From Certhia americana (Eukaryota; Chordata; Aves; Passeriformes; Certhiidae), in NCBI GenBank assembly GCA_018697195.1, contig CM031858.1:83650370-83714369 (forward strand): a DNA stretch of 64,000 nucleotides. The letters run 5' to 3'. The notes beneath the pieces are model-generated. The model saw only the letters and a program-made list of their open reading frames with translations, was not told the DNA's origin and ran no database searches. Shown piece after piece: positions 35,611-48,440 of the stretch. Every line of letters starts with the position of its first letter. The stretch's first letter is position 1. The translations under genes were made by a program, and so were the position numbers.

Positions 35611-38177
35611 TTGAAATAGTCACAATCATTCTGAGGAAATGAAAAGGTCTTTCTTTTGTCTCTACAATAAAATCTGAACTTCAGGGTGGGGGAGGTTGTT
35701 TGGTTTTTCCTCTTTGCTCCTATTTTTCAAAGTAGGGTCAGCATAATCAGGGTGCCTCCTTGTTTACACAGACATATTAGCATAGTTTGTTATTTTGTCA
35801 TGAGACTGAAACCTCACTCTGGTCAAAAAGAGAGATGTCCCTCCTTTTACTAACACAGAGTATGAGTAGATCAAAGACCCTGTGTTTGTGCAAGTCAAGT
35901 CCTATTTGGCCATGTGGTGCACTTAGTTTTGGTATAGGTATTGGGCTAATGAAGTATACATTCTGGTAATAGCACAGGCCCTACAGGTTCTCTGCCCAGT
36001 GCCAGCTGATTTTAGCAAGTCTTAGCAGATTTCTGCTCACCAACATTTTCACTCTTACTCTGTAAATACATATTTTTCAAATTTCCTGTTTTATCTCTAA
36101 CTTTTCTGTACAGGTTTGAGGTTAAAATTGGCAATCATACATAGCAATACAAAATATCTAATAAGATTCATTTTCAAACATGGACTAATGTTTAAGTTTT
36201 CTTTGTCATTTTTAGGATGGTGAACCTTGTGTATCTGGAATACTAGCCTTTCAAAAGTCATTGCAGTTTTGCAGGAAACTTTAGTCAATGTGAGGTGTCC
36301 CTGTGTAAGGGAAGCCATATGTTCCCTGATTTTAATGAAAACCTTTCCTTTGGAATTATTCTACTATATGGTAGTTACCATTTCTCAGTAAACACTAGAT
36401 GCATAAATCCAATTTAAACCTAGTTTTGAAGGATGATTGAAGCAAACTAAGGGTTTGAGATGACTTAAATGAGAAACAGAATCTGTTCTGAAATTAACAT
36501 TTCCATTCACTCACAGGGAAAAAGAGAAAAAAAGAAAAACCAATTGAATTTGACTGAGGTCTGATACATGAAGCGATTTGCAAAAATTGAGGTGTTTTCT
36601 TAGTTTTTGGGCTCCTAATTCCTGCAGCTTCTTTCCTCTCTGTTTTTTCTTGAGTTGGTTTCTAGTCAGTCTTGGGTGGTCAGTCTTACCTTACGACTTT
36701 GCTCAAATCTTCTCTGCTTATAGTTATATTCTGTACCATGTAGTAGAAGCACTGCACACAATAAAATTACCTTTAATTCTTACAAGAGGATAATTCTTCG
36801 ACTAGCATTTCTTCCAAGTGAAGCCTTGTTTATATTGATATTTCTGTGTATTTTCTCCCAGTTTATCTCATGACAAAGCAGGATGGAATTGAACACATAG
36901 CTTTCATGTGGTTAGAAATGAGATTTGAGATCTGCATCTGGATCCTGGGGGCTCTTTGGCCTTTTTGGATATTCTCTACAACACAAAGGTATTCCAGTGT
37001 TGAATTAAAAATGATGATTTGAGAAGTTCTCTAGACTGCTGCCATTTAGGGCAAATATTATTGTCTCTGTGATGTGCTGCCTAATTCCCAGGAGTACGAA
37101 AAATACCATCATATTGTCTCTGATACCATCAGAGCCCTTTGAAAGCTTTCTAAATTGACTTAGAGGTTAATCAGCCTTAGTTTTTGGGGGGAGCTGTAGT
37201 GTAACTTGAATGCAAAACCCACAGACAGTTCTGGGCAGTGTTGCTAAACTTCTGAAAACCAAATCCATGAGGTCATTGCATGATGAGGGAAACAATTCAG
37301 CTCTGCTCATGGTTGTCTTATGGTCCTTTTCTTGATCCATTTCAGCTGGGAAACACAACCTGATATTTGATAGTCACAGCCCTGAAATCAACTTTGATAG
37401 TTTGGTTTTACCTACAATGTCTGCTTTTCTTTTCTGACAAAACACAGCAAAAGCTCCTCCTCCCACTCTGCTTCCTGCTCTCCCCACACAGATTTTTATC
37501 TGATCATCCTTCTTACAGCTCTAGGAGACCGAGGTTTAAGTTTCCCATCTGCCTATAGAGAAGAGCCTGTATTTGTATCAGGAGAACATTTGATTGAGCT
37601 GCTGGTGTATTGGCCGTTTGGGGTAATGCTGTCTCTGTCTTGCATATTAAATCCTAACAGCTTTAATCAAGTGAGGAAGAGGCTTGAAGCCAGGTTCTGC
37701 TGCCAAGCCCTTTTCCTGACTCCACAGGAGTGCACAGGATATATAGGGATTCAACCAGCAGAGTGCACAAGTAAATCTGAGTTTGCTCAGGCAGAGGAGG
37801 GATATCTCTGTGGATGCACAGTGTGTACATAGTCTTTAACTGCTGGCTTGGGGAAAAAAAAATAGGGTGCTGACTTCACTGGGAAAACATAAACCAAGGG
37901 ACTGCCAGATTGAGGTGGGAGAGGAGTCTTGATTTGAGTCTGGATGGTTCTACTAAGTTATTTAAGCATATAACATCAACATAAATGCCAGTTTAAGACT
38001 TTTTGTGCATCAGCTTCCTTGACAGTTGGGTCTGAGGCTTGGACCCTGCCTGTGTCTGAGCTTCTTCTTCCTCTCTGAAAAAGCCTCCTGATGTGAAGAT
38101 TGTCTTATCATGACAACCCTAACTCAACTAAGTGTTTGGAGACATTCTTCAGACAAGATAAGTTTCCTTTTTGCATG
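35611..38177. other. Unique sequence, no supported gene
   Basis: No exon, RNA gene or dispersed repeat recognised. Confidence 0.5.
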
Positions 38178-38194
38178 AAAAAAAAAAAAAAAAA
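38178..38194. repeat. A17 homopolymer
   Basis: Pure A run after TGCATG. No associated retroposed sequence is identified. Confidence 0.95.
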
Positions 38195-38642
38195 GAAAAA
38201 TGAGGAACACTACTGCACTAAGGATTAATAGAAGCTTTTCTTCTTAAACAGTCTCAAAGTCTAAGAGACTGCTACTATGTCTAGATATTCTGGTTTCAAG
38301 GAGAGAGGCAAACAATGCTTGTCAAACTTGACTCTGAAAAGACACTAGCTTTTTCTGTGGTAGTACCCTTCAGGTTCCATTGCACTGGCTTGTCCTATTT
38401 TAAAATTGTAATGAAAGAAAAAATTCTAAAGCTGGTAATCATGCGCCTTCCTTGTATAAAAACACATCTTGTTTTTATCATCAGTAACCTGCACTACACA
38501 AGAGCTCTGACACATACATTTCAGGATAGATTAGGAATTGCCTGCTCCATTTGCATAACATTAAAATCACTGTCTAGATACACAAAAAAAATGAATACCT
38601 TCCTGATTCTCTAGTATGGGCTTGCATAAAAACGGTTTTACC

Positions 38643-38662
38643 TTTTTTTTTTTTTTTTTTTA
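38643..38662. repeat. T20 homopolymer
   Basis: Pure T run. With the A17 run about 450 bases upstream it brackets sequence in which no known element is recognised. Confidence 0.95.
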
Positions 38663-39173
38663 ATGAAAGCAACAGCCCCTCTCTTTATTTAGTAGATTGG
38701 AAGAGAAGGATTTGATAGCTGAGTGAGGGGATACCTATATAATTCATTTTTCTTGGACAGCATGCTTACTGCATTTTTAAAAAAATGGGGAAGGGGGCAG
38801 GGGGGAAGTGTTGTAAAAAAGCATATGGAGAATGTGACAGGCTTGCACTATCTGAGTCCCCATCATTCCTTGAAGCTGCCAGAAGCCAACCGCTCATCTT
38901 TCCAAACCACAGGCTCATGGTGGTAATGATATGATTTCCTCTATCTTGTGTTTCGTGTTTGTGCTTCAAGAAAAGCAACCCCCTCAAAACTCTGCACACT
39001 CATAAAGAAAGCATAGGCTTCTCTCATCTTACTGAAGTGATTCTTGCAGTAGTGGGACAAGGATCTGGAAGCTTCATCTTCTGTCCCAAGTAGTGTTCAC
39101 CACCATTCATGTTTTTCTTGATTGCCTTGAGCTTTATCCTCCTTCTGACTACTAAATAGCACCCTCACCAACA

Positions 39174-39254
39174 GAAAAAAAAAAAAACAAAAAAAAAAAA
39201 ACCAACAACAAAAAAAAAAACCCCAAAAACCAAAAAACAAAACAAAACAAAAAA
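39174..39254. repeat. A-rich low-complexity tract with CAAAA units
   Basis: About 80 bases of nearly pure A and C: A runs of 10-13 separated by CAA, CCAACAAC and CCCC, ending in AACAAAACAAAA. The strand asymmetry is extreme. Probably an expanded A-rich simple repeat. Confidence 0.95.
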
Positions 39255-39989
39255 CAGGAAGGGGACTTTTGGTTTCATACTAGTATAAAATGCTTAATAT
39301 TTCACTTTATTGGGGAGGTAATATACATATTCCAAGAAAAAATATGCCAAATCAAGATTTTTTCCTTGTTGCTGCATTTATCATCGTTCTGTATCGAGGG
39401 CTTTTAGAATGATGACTCTATAAGTGTTGGAAATAATTGATATCTTACAAAGAGAAGTAAGGCTACACTGGTGTTGAAAGTATTCATAGCCACTGATTTC
39501 TTATGATTGGAAATAACTTCCAGTTTATTCTCCAAACAACCATCTTGTAGAACACATGAAGCCTTTCCCTCTATATTACAAGTATAAATGTCAGTCTTTC
39601 TATGCCTATTAAAAACAGGCTGTTGTTTTTAACTTTAAGAAACCTTAATTCTGGTTTCCTCAAGGCCAGAGAAAGAGAACTTCAAGATCAGGATCTGCTC
39701 TCAGTGAGGAGCAACATAGCTGAGACCAAAGATGCCCGCTTGAAAAAGAAATTGCTCACTGGTGGAGGCAAGTTGCAAAGGCCCATTGAATATCAGTTTA
39801 CATTTTGATAGGCAATAAAGGTTACAAGTCAGAAAGGACTCAAAAACCCTCAGATTCATTTCTTTGTAAGTGATGGAGTGAATTGTGGATGAAGGTTTCT
39901 AGGAAGAGATTCCATTTGATTAAAGGGGCAGGCAAACATAATGAATCCTCTAGCCATATTCTGAATGATCATGACAGGAACTTGTCATG

Positions 39990-41220
39990 ATGAAAAATAA
40001 TTTATGAGAAAGAATATTGCAGTAATCAAGATACAAAAGGATGAGAACCCAGAGTTAGCTGTTAACAACTGTTGGATTTATACAAATAGTTTTTGAGTGC
40101 TTGAAATAGTCTGAACGTGAAAAACGTGAGAGAGCTCTGAGTTCAGGGTGAGGTTTTTGGGTGACAATGTGAGAAAAGAGGCAGGATGCTGATTTTACAT
40201 ACTATTATTCAGAAGGAGATAGTGGTCAGAACCCAAGGGGGAGAAGTGACATCTGGTTTGGCACTGTTGAACTTGGGCTTAAAGAAATATTCTCAAAGGC
40301 ATGTTAGAGAAGGCTGAATTTTCAGTTTGAACAGCAAATTATAAAAACCAGACAGTCTGTCAGTATGGAATTGCTAGCTAAAATATTAATTGGAAAAGCA
40401 CTTTACATCCTATTTTGGAGGAGGAGTGTGAAGTGTGGGATGAAGAGGTATAGGATGGATCCCAGAAGTCTGCCCAAAAAATAAGGTTCAAGAACAAGAC
40501 GGACTTCCAAAGATCATAATGAAACTAGAAGGAGAACCTAAAGTCAACATTGGTTTTGAAGCCATCAAGACAAAAGGAGATAATGTTAAAGAATGCAGAA
40601 AGGGCAAGAAGGAAAAGAATAACAAGTTCTGGCTGTCAAATTGGCTGTAAAGTGATCATTAGAGATTTTGACCAGAACATCTGGGGGTGATGAGAAGAAT
40701 ATCTCTATATCCTTGCCCATACTGATTATACTTCACAGTCGTCTGGCTTGGCTATTGTGCAAGACAGAATATTGGGTTAGATGGTCCTCCGATCTGTCCA
40801 AGTTCAGCTGTTCCCAATTTCAGTGGAGTAAAAGGTGCAGAAACTAGATTAGACACTCTTAGGGTGGAAATGGAATACAGGAAATCTTATCAGTGCTTGC
40901 AGACATTACACTCAATGTGTTCAGATACAAACGGGAAATGTAGGAGGTAACTAGCTAGCAAGGGAAGTCAAGGATGGGAGAGCCTTCTGTAGAAGTGGCA
41001 TGGGAACAAGGAGATGGATTAGCAGAAGTAATGAGGGGAGTTAGAATGGGTGTGAGAGAGATTAAGGGAAGATTTGGTGGACAGAGTTACTGGGGAAACT
41101 GGAAGAATTAGAGGAAAATAATTGCAGAATTCCTGTCTGTGGGAGTGGTAAAGGGAAGTTGCAGGACATGAAGGAAGTGGTCTATTGGGAATGTAGAGGT
41201 CACATCAAGCCAATTTGCAA
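39990..41220 (-). repeat. Degraded L2-clade LINE (antisense) including remnants of its reverse transcriptase region
   Basis: The plus strand matches, in the right order, the reverse complement of an amniote L2-type LINE as I remember it. TTGCAGTAATCAAGATACA is near 40017, then 'GTTTGGCACTGTTGAACTTG' near 40256, a stretch near 40530 like 'GGAGAACC...GAAGCCA', 'GAATGCAGAAAGGGCAAGA' near 40592, and 'AATTGGCTGTAAAGTGATCATT' with 'GATTTTGACCAGA' near 40640-40675. In the source element this antisense stretch covers the reverse transcriptase domain. No readable frame remains. A CR1-type 3' end lies inside it. Family level is moderately sure, subfamily unknown. Confidence 0.55.
40700..40815 (+). repeat. 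Old CR1-type LINE 3' end nested in the L2 relic
   Basis: AAGACAGAATATTGGGTTAG at 40761, 'GATGGTCCTCCGATCTGTCC' and 'AGTTCAGCTGTTCCC' follow the conserved amniote CR1 3' end 'GGACAGGATACTGGGCTAGATGGACC...TGACCCAGTATGGC'. It interrupts the antisense L2 sequence, so it inserted later, although it too is old. Confidence 0.5.
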
Positions 41221-44200
41221 TTGTTACACCTTTGAAAATTGTGAACAGAAATAACACAGTGAAGTAAAAATTGAAGCCATCTGATATTTAATTATTAATA
41301 TAAGGATGCAACATAGCATTTTTGTGCACACACTGCTTGTGGTAGTTTTGATCAAACAGCTGTACACGGTGGTGACCAAGTGCTACAGTTGCCTCAGAAT
41401 AAGTAAAGAAAGCACAATTCCCTCAGTATTTTGGATTTACCTTTGAGGCTGTCAGATGTATGCTTCTTCCACTCACACTAGGGGCTGCTGGATATGTCCC
41501 TCTTCCTACACTGCATCAGCAGCAGCCAACTTTCCCCCCACTCGATCTCCACCTCCCTTGCCAGTAGGAGACTGGGTGTGTAGATTGTTTAACCCTGAGC
41601 AGTCTCACACAGTGCTCAGAAATCCAGTGTATAAAATGGGTTGGCAGGGTCTGTAAGGTGTGCATTATACTTAGCCATTCCCTGGAAAAAGTATTTTTTG
41701 AGACTATTCCTCTACAAATGGTCTAAATGAATTTTGGAAGGCCATGCCACCATAAATTTGCCTTCCTCTAGGCAATCTTAAAATTCCATCCTGGCCAAAT
41801 AGAAACTTGTGGCAAATTAGTCCTAACAACAATACCATAATTTGCCACAGAGCAGACAATTAAAACTACTTAAAATACATTGAGATCTCAACTCACTTGA
41901 GGGATAAAAATGTCAATATGCAGTGATATAAATGCATCTGATGAACTGGAAGATGTTTTCACCTGGCAATAATGGAGATTGAAAACAGAGTTCCTCCTCA
42001 AAAGCCAAGCTCAGCAGACAGGTTCTGTCTTTGCTTTACTTCTGCAGGAGGAGAGAAATAAGAACCTTAACTACAGTTCAGCTAGCATTTTATTACATTA
42101 TTTCATTATGCGTTTATTCATATGGTAAATTAAAAGCTCTGCATATTCATGTTTTTTTTCTTCCTTTGCCTTAATGTAGTTAATAAACTAAAGATAGTTT
42201 ATTTTTGTAAAGCATTTCTTAAATTTTTTCCAAATATGACAATGCTTCTGATATTTCTTCATGTTCTGAATTTTCATGGAAGGAAAGACATTGAGAGGAT
42301 ATCCATAAAGGGGGTCGATTTGGTCAGTTTTATATATTTAAATAACATTCGTAACTTTGTTTTCTGATGAATTTTTTCTTGAAATATTACCATTTTCAAT
42401 CTGATATCTACAAGAAAAAATCTCACATTCAGTACACCACACTAGCACTTTCATAGATGGCTCGTTTGCCTTTTTGCCTTACTGAAGTGTGGAATCTAGT
42501 AGGGTTTTGGAGTGGAGAGTTTTTATTTTATTCTTGTTTGGTTGTTTGGGTTTTTTTGACGAATATTAACCTGTAGCGGCAACCTCAAGAATAACAAAGT
42601 CAGGAAAAGCTTTTGCAGTAAATTATTTCTACAAGTATTTCTAAAATAGAGGAAAAAATATGAAACTGCAGATTCTGAAAATGCTGTGGTCCTGAAATAG
42701 CGGTCAAATTCTCATCTCTTCTTATTTCAAAATCAGGCTATCCATTGCAACTATCATTTGCAAGCAACTGTTAGGAAGCAGAGCTTGAAGATCACAAAAC
42801 AGGACACAGGACTCCCTGGAAAATTGTAGCTCTTGTTTAAACATACACACAGAGAAATACTCCAAGAAGTTAAAAATAACAAAAAAGCAGAGAAATTAAT
42901 ATGGAATATTGACTGCTTTAGCTGAGTTCAGCAAGCACCATTGTTCTCTGACTAAAAAACTGGGTCATATATGTGGATGTTTATTATACTGGCTCAGCAG
43001 ATGTGAGTGATAGTATTTTTTGAACCTCATATGCAGCATTTTACATGTTGAATCTGGCTTTTTCTTTTTTTAGAATCTTGAGCCCTACAACTGTTGGAGC
43101 TAAGCAAGAAAAACCTTCTCATTTGCTATATATCCAATTTTATCCAATTATGAGACAAAATTTTCCTCTATGTAAGAATAAGTACTTATTGATTTAAGAA
43201 GAAACAGGCATATTGATCCAAAGGAAAAATACACAGTACATGTTGATCAATATTTACCTTACAGGACAAAACATCCTGGTATTCACTTCAAGGCATCAAT
43301 ATATACATATTACTGGATGTTTGTGTCATTAAGTCAGGTAACTGGGCTAGATCTCCATCTAACAGTATAAACTCTCTTAATGATTATTTTTCTAGTCAAA
43401 TATTAGTCTCTAAAGGGAAAAAGGAGTTAGAGAACCAGAAAAAAGAATAATTGTTCACCTCCCTTGAGATAAATAATACTTTTTATTAAACTCAGCTGAT
43501 GCCTATCAAGAGATGGTAGACTGATTATGTAATATAAGCAATGAGAAATACCCCAAATTCCTCCTCAAAGTATTTACCTGCACCAAGGTAAATTTGGAAA
43601 TCTAAGCATAGGTGTTTGAAGATATTTAGGTGTCTAGCTTGTGATTAGTTTGATATCAATTAGCTTGTACAAAAAGGAGCTGTTTACCTTCAGTTTCTAA
43701 GGATGGGACACATCTGAGTTGAAAGAATACCTTTAAAAATTCTCTGCTATCCAGGGCTTCCCTCTCTTTCAGCCTTGTTGCAGGCCAGGGGTTTCTTCTG
43801 TCTGGAATTCATTGACATAGAGCTAAGCATAAATTATACAAAGGTAAACTAATTATAGTGTAATGGGGCACTCATGGTACACATTTTTTTTCTCTGACAT
43901 TTCTTTTCTGTCCCATAATAGCTCTAACACTGGGTTAATCATTTTTATTTAAATGTTTTCTTTATGGTTAATTTCACCCTAATATCACCTATCTCCATCT
44001 TGAGTCTCCTGAGGCACTCTCTATGAAGGACCCACCCAGAAAATGGGCAGGCATGGGACAAAGAGCTGTTGTGACAGTCACATCCTTAGTATGTATTCTC
44101 AACAGTATCAACATCATAATAACAATGTGCAATACACGTTCCTTCAGACCTGAATAATAAGGTGACCCTCCCTTCAAAAAGCCTTTATTAACTCCTCATC

Positions 44201-45007
44201 TGAGAAATAGGCTCAAAAGCTGTGGATCCTTTCTTCCTGGCTTTGCCCAGGTAAGGCCCTTCCTAAACCTACCCGTAGCTGAAATTCATGTTTAAATTCT
44301 CATCACCTTGTGTTTCACCCTTGTCAGAGAAAAACCTGCCCTCTCCTGTTCATGTGCATTCAAAATGCTGGGAACATCATTACCTTAGCGCATGGTTTGG
44401 GGAGTTTTATCCACTCTTACCTAGTGTACTCCTGATGGAAGTGTCTTGTGTCCCTGACCATTCTCCCGAGCCTGCTCTTTCTCTTTTCAAACAATCATTT
44501 TCTTCTTGCAGGGCTGGGAAGGATGGATCTGTATGTTCTTTGCTAGCTAATTCATTTTCTCCTTTGAACCTGTTCTTATCTGTGGGATAAGAGAAACTAT
44601 ACAAATAATAAAAAAACTGAGAGAAACTAAAGTGAGGCTGCACTTCAGCCCTTGGCCTATTTATTTGCTTGATAGGATCTTACCTCTTCCTTGAGTTCCC
44701 TGAGCTGTGTGTAGCTATTAGTTATCTGCTGTCTGACTAAATATAGGTCATGAACTGTTTGCACATGATGGACTCCTAGACCCTGAATGACAACTGCCTA
44801 TTTTCAGGTAATGCAAATAACAAAAATAATCTGAAGTAAAACTTTTTAGAAGCCCAAATGCAAAATACTGCTTATCTGCTGAACAGGCATCCCCGCGCCT
44901 GGATGAAGGGTAGAGATACAATGTTCCCTACCTCTGCTGTGCTTCCACTGGAGTAAGCAGCTGAAGGCTGGGAGTAAGCCAGCTGTGGTGGTATCTTCAA
45001 GCTACCA
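41221..45007. other. Unique sequence, no supported gene
   Basis: No recognisable exon, RNA gene or transposon. Frames of 60-100 codons here have no domain features. Confidence 0.5.
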
Positions 45008-46019
45008 TCAGAGTTTAGGTGGCACGGCTTTGGTAGGGAGGGGAAGCTGCAGGCATGCCTTCTGTGAGCTGCTGCCCCTTGTCAGACAGATCCAGTTCCA
45101 GCCAGAGCCAAGGCCACCAGCAGTGCTGGTGGCAGCTCTGGGGAAACATATGTAAGAAATCTGTGCTGTAGCTGTAAGTAAATGTGAGAGAAGGAGCAAA
45201 TGCCAAGACCGACAAAGATGAAAGAAGAGGTTCTCCAGGTACTGGAGCAGAGGTTCACCAACAGCCCAGGGAGAAAACCATGGCAAAGCACGTTGTGCCT
45301 TGAAGCCCATGGAGAATCTCAGTGGAGCAGATATCCACGCTGAAGATCATGGAGGACCTATGCCACAGCAGGTGAAGGAGCCCCAAAAGAAGTTGCATCT
45401 CATGGAGAGCTCATGCTGAAGCAGGCTTCTTGCAGGAAATGAAGTGCAGTCTAGGGAGAGGAGCACACACTAGAGCAGGTTTTTTGGCAGGAATTGTGAC
45501 CTCATGGGGTATCGAACCTAGTATAATCCACTCCTGAAAGACTGCAACCCATGGGAAGGATCCATGTTGGAGCAGTACATGAAGTCTCTCCCATGAGAGG
45601 GACTCCTTACTGGAGCTGGGGAACTGTGTGGTAAAAAAGGAGCAACAAAAATTAAGTGCTATGAACTGACCACAAACCTCATTCCTCAACCTTCTGCACT
45701 GCTCAGGGTGGAGAACACAGAAGCATCAGGAGTGAAGCTGAGCCTGGGAAGAAAGGGATGGAGGAAGGTAGATTTTAGTTTTGGTTTGGATTGTTTTTTT
45801 TTATTTTTCCTATCCTTCTCTGTTGTTAATTGGCTATAAAATAAATTAATTTCCCCAAGCTGAGTCTGTTTCCGCATCATGGTAACCAGTGAGTGAGCTC
45901 TGGGTCCTTGCCTTGACCTATGACCTTTTTTATGGTGTTTTCTCCCTCTGTCCTGCTCAGGAACGGGAGCAAGGGACTGGCTTGGTGGGTACCAGACTGC
46001 CAGCTCAATCCATCCAAAG
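45008..46019 (+). mobile_element. Nearly full-length ERVL-type avian LTR (solo)
   Basis: It starts near a degraded TGTATTGGGTTT-like terminus. The 'GGCTTTGGTAG' and 'CTTCTGTGAGCTGCTGCC' blocks follow, then a central array of diverged units built on 'CTGGAGCAG ... CCATGG' (45238-45620). Next come 'GAACTGACCACAAACC' (45663) and 'GTGAAGCTGAGCCTGGGAAG' (45733). The poly(A) region has AATAAA at 45840-45845, then 'TTAATTTCCCCAAGCTGAG'. The end is 'GACTGGCTTGGTGGGTACC'. This order matches a widespread avian ERVL LTR as I recall it. No internal retroviral gene is adjacent, so it is solo. It has no intact coding capacity; several 60-140 codon frames here are incidental. Confidence 0.75.
45840..45845 (+). 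terminator. LTR poly(A) signal AATAAA
   Basis: AATAAA in the U3/R region of the LTR, in the sequence context (TGGCTATAAAATAAATTAATT) expected for this LTR type. It could terminate plus-strand transcripts. Confidence 0.6.
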
Positions 46020-46109
46020 CTCAGAGCTGGCTTCTCATCTGGCCAGCTCAAGGTGAAAGCACAGAAGGGTCAGCCTGCCCTGCAGACATGCCCTTATAAT
46101 GGATTCCTT

Positions 46110-46280
46110 TACCACACTTTCTGAAATTCTCAAAATGTTTATGGAGTTCTCTGAATACCCTTGTGAAATAAAGAAGTGTTAACATTGCCATTTTCTCCAA
46201 GGAACTGTGGTACAAAGACACTGAATGGTTCACTTAAAATTGAACAGTGAATACTATCCAGACCTCTTGCTTGGAATGCA
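46110..46280 (+). repeat. Ancient MIR-type SINE relic
   Basis: 'TTCTCAAAATGTTTATGGAG' (46129), 'AATACCCTTGTGAAATAAAG' (46153), 'TTGCCATTTTCTCCAAGGAA' (46185) and 'CTGTGGTACAAAGACACTGA' (46204) follow the MIR order: conserved pre-core, 'CCCTGTGAGGTA', 'CCATTTTACAGATGAGGAA' and 'CTGAGGCACAGAGA'. It directly follows the LTR, so the LTR probably landed beside it. Confidence 0.6.
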
Positions 46281-48004
46281 CCAGTGATCTCCAGAGCTTG
46301 CTTTATCTCTGTTAGAGATAGGAGACAGCTCCCTCTTGGATTCCTTAACAGAAACTGTTAACCACTGTTAAATATAAAAGGTTTTGAACAAGTGATAGAG
46401 ACCACAATGGTACTCGTACCACAATGGTACTCCAACCACATACCTGCCATCACTAACTATAAATAAAATAATTTGGAGAGATGCACATTCTCAGCTATAT
46501 TGAAATACATCGGAATAGGTAGGCATGAAGATAAGCTTACTTAAAATGGGTTTGTTTCCCTAGGCTCAAAATATTTCACATAAGTTCAGCAAGTATCAGA
46601 AGTTATAATTCATCACTAACTATGCACAGGAACACCCTCCTGAGCAAGGTGAGGCCTGTAGAAGGTGGAAGATGTCACAGACACCAGTGTTGTTTTCTAG
46701 GGCCAAATGAGTGTACTTCTTATAAAGCTAAATTGAATTTTTTTAATACAAATGTTCAGTGAAAGCAAATCTTTCACAGAATGAGTACGAGATTCACTAA
46801 AAGGTGAATATTATTGCCATTTTTGGACAGTTCAGAAACAGCCATATAGGATTCACATAATCAAATAAAACAATTGAATGTTGAAACAGCAATTGCAACA
46901 ATTTAAAATGCAATTGTTCAGAGATCTTCACTAAATATATATCAGTAGTAAATTAACTTTAAAAAATTAGGATTTCTTACTGAAGGTTTTGTGAGCAGTA
47001 ATGTTGAATCAATCCTTCAAATATTAGCAGTGCTGTTAATAGTTTACTCTTTTTGAAAATTGAAAGTAACATACTTCTGAATCTTTCTAATCTAACTTCA
47101 TTAAAGATTTGTGACTTGAAAAAAAAAACATACAAGAGACTTTAAGAGATGGATTTAAAAGAAAATGAAAAATCAAATCTCTAGGATCAGTACGTCAGTT
47201 CATTAACACAACTCTGCATTGCTTTCTGCTTCTTAGTAGACAGCATTGAAATTATAGCAGAGTTGTATCATTTCACCTTTGCCAGAAAATCCATCAAATA
47301 TCTACTTTTAAATTCTTTTTCTGTCCATATGAATTTTTAGGGGGCAGTCATAAGAGTAACTGAGAAAGAAGATGAAGTGTCCGTTTTCCAACCAACTACC
47401 ATTCTAAATTTCTGATGTCTTCCTTATTAAATCAAGATTAGGGCCATGCAAAAATGGACTTAGATCTTTTTCCTACTTTCAGCTACCTTCTCATGTAGGA
47501 TTAATTTTGGCAATAGTCCCTCAAGAGAAACACTAGTCAGCCCTTACACAACTCTATTAGTGGAGAAATGCCTGCTTAACAATGCTGCTCTTGGAATAGA
47601 TCCAGTATCTGACTAGGCTCAGGAATATCTTCATCTCTGCCTGGGTATATAAGTTGCAAACACTGTGATTTTCACCTTGTAAACAAACAGCTCCAGTACC
47701 TCCATGTAAAATATGTTTAAAAAAAAAACCCTACCAAGGCACAAACCAAATGCTTTGATCCTCAGATGCAATGGATGGCCAAAGGAAGTGTGTGATAAAC
47801 CCGCTTAATTCAGCCACTTTTGTATAGAATACTTTTACTACACTTTGCTGAGAAGAAAATCAGTTGAGAAATTTAAAACAAAGTACAGCCTTAGCTGTAG
47901 AAGTTTAGAAGGGATAAGTAACAGAAGAATTTACAGAAGAGAACATCTTCCTTTTTAAATTTGTATGTACATTTAATGATCTCCGAAAAACAGATGTTTG
48001 CTTT
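46281..48004. other. Unique AT-rich sequence, no supported gene
   Basis: No exon, RNA gene or repeat recognised. A TATATAAG near 47645 is an isolated TATA-like match without other promoter evidence. Confidence 0.5.
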
Positions 48005-48440
48005 TTTCTTATCACAGGTTCTTTAGATCATCTCATCCAACCCCATTGCTGAAGAAGGGTCAGCCAGAGCAGATTTCCCAGGACCAAGTCCAGCTGGGTT
48101 TTGTACAGGTAGAGACTCTACAACCTCTCTAGTAAACATGTTCAAATGTTTGAACACGCTCAAAGCAAAAAATGTACTTATTTGCATTCAAGTGAAATTT
48201 CCTTCATCCATTGTCTTTTGTCCTATTAGTGAGAAGCATTGAGGAGAACCTGGATGCTTCTTCTGCCTTTTCTCCCATCATGTAGTTAGAAATGAAGATC
48301 CCTTTGGGCTGTCTATTCCTGATGCTGGACAGTCCCAGCTCTCCCAGCCTTTCCTCATAGGAGAGGTGTTCCTAGTCCCTTCACTGTCTTTCTTGCCCTG
48401 TGTTGGACTCTGCATATTTTCCCTCATGTCAGATCAAAGA
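48005..48440 (-). repeat. CR1 LINE fragment (antisense)
   Basis: 'TAGATCATCTCATCCAACCC' at 48025, 'GAGACTCTACAACCTCTCTA' at 48112, then 'CTCTCCCAGCCTTTCCTCAT' at 48339 and 'AGGAGAGGTGTTCCTAGTCC' at 48359 are in the order expected for antisense avian CR1. The copy covers roughly the last 450 bases of a CR1 and has internal changes. The short palindrome TGTTCAAATGTTTGAACA near 48141 lies in its middle. Confidence 0.9.

Noticed and set aside
39968..39991. Nine-base inverted repeat ATCATGACA...TGTCATGAT
   Set aside because: Short enough to be expected by chance in 64 kb. Kept only as a note.
45008..46051. Several frames of 66-137 codons on the minus strand
   Set aside because: They lie inside the LTR sequence, which is non-coding in this element type.
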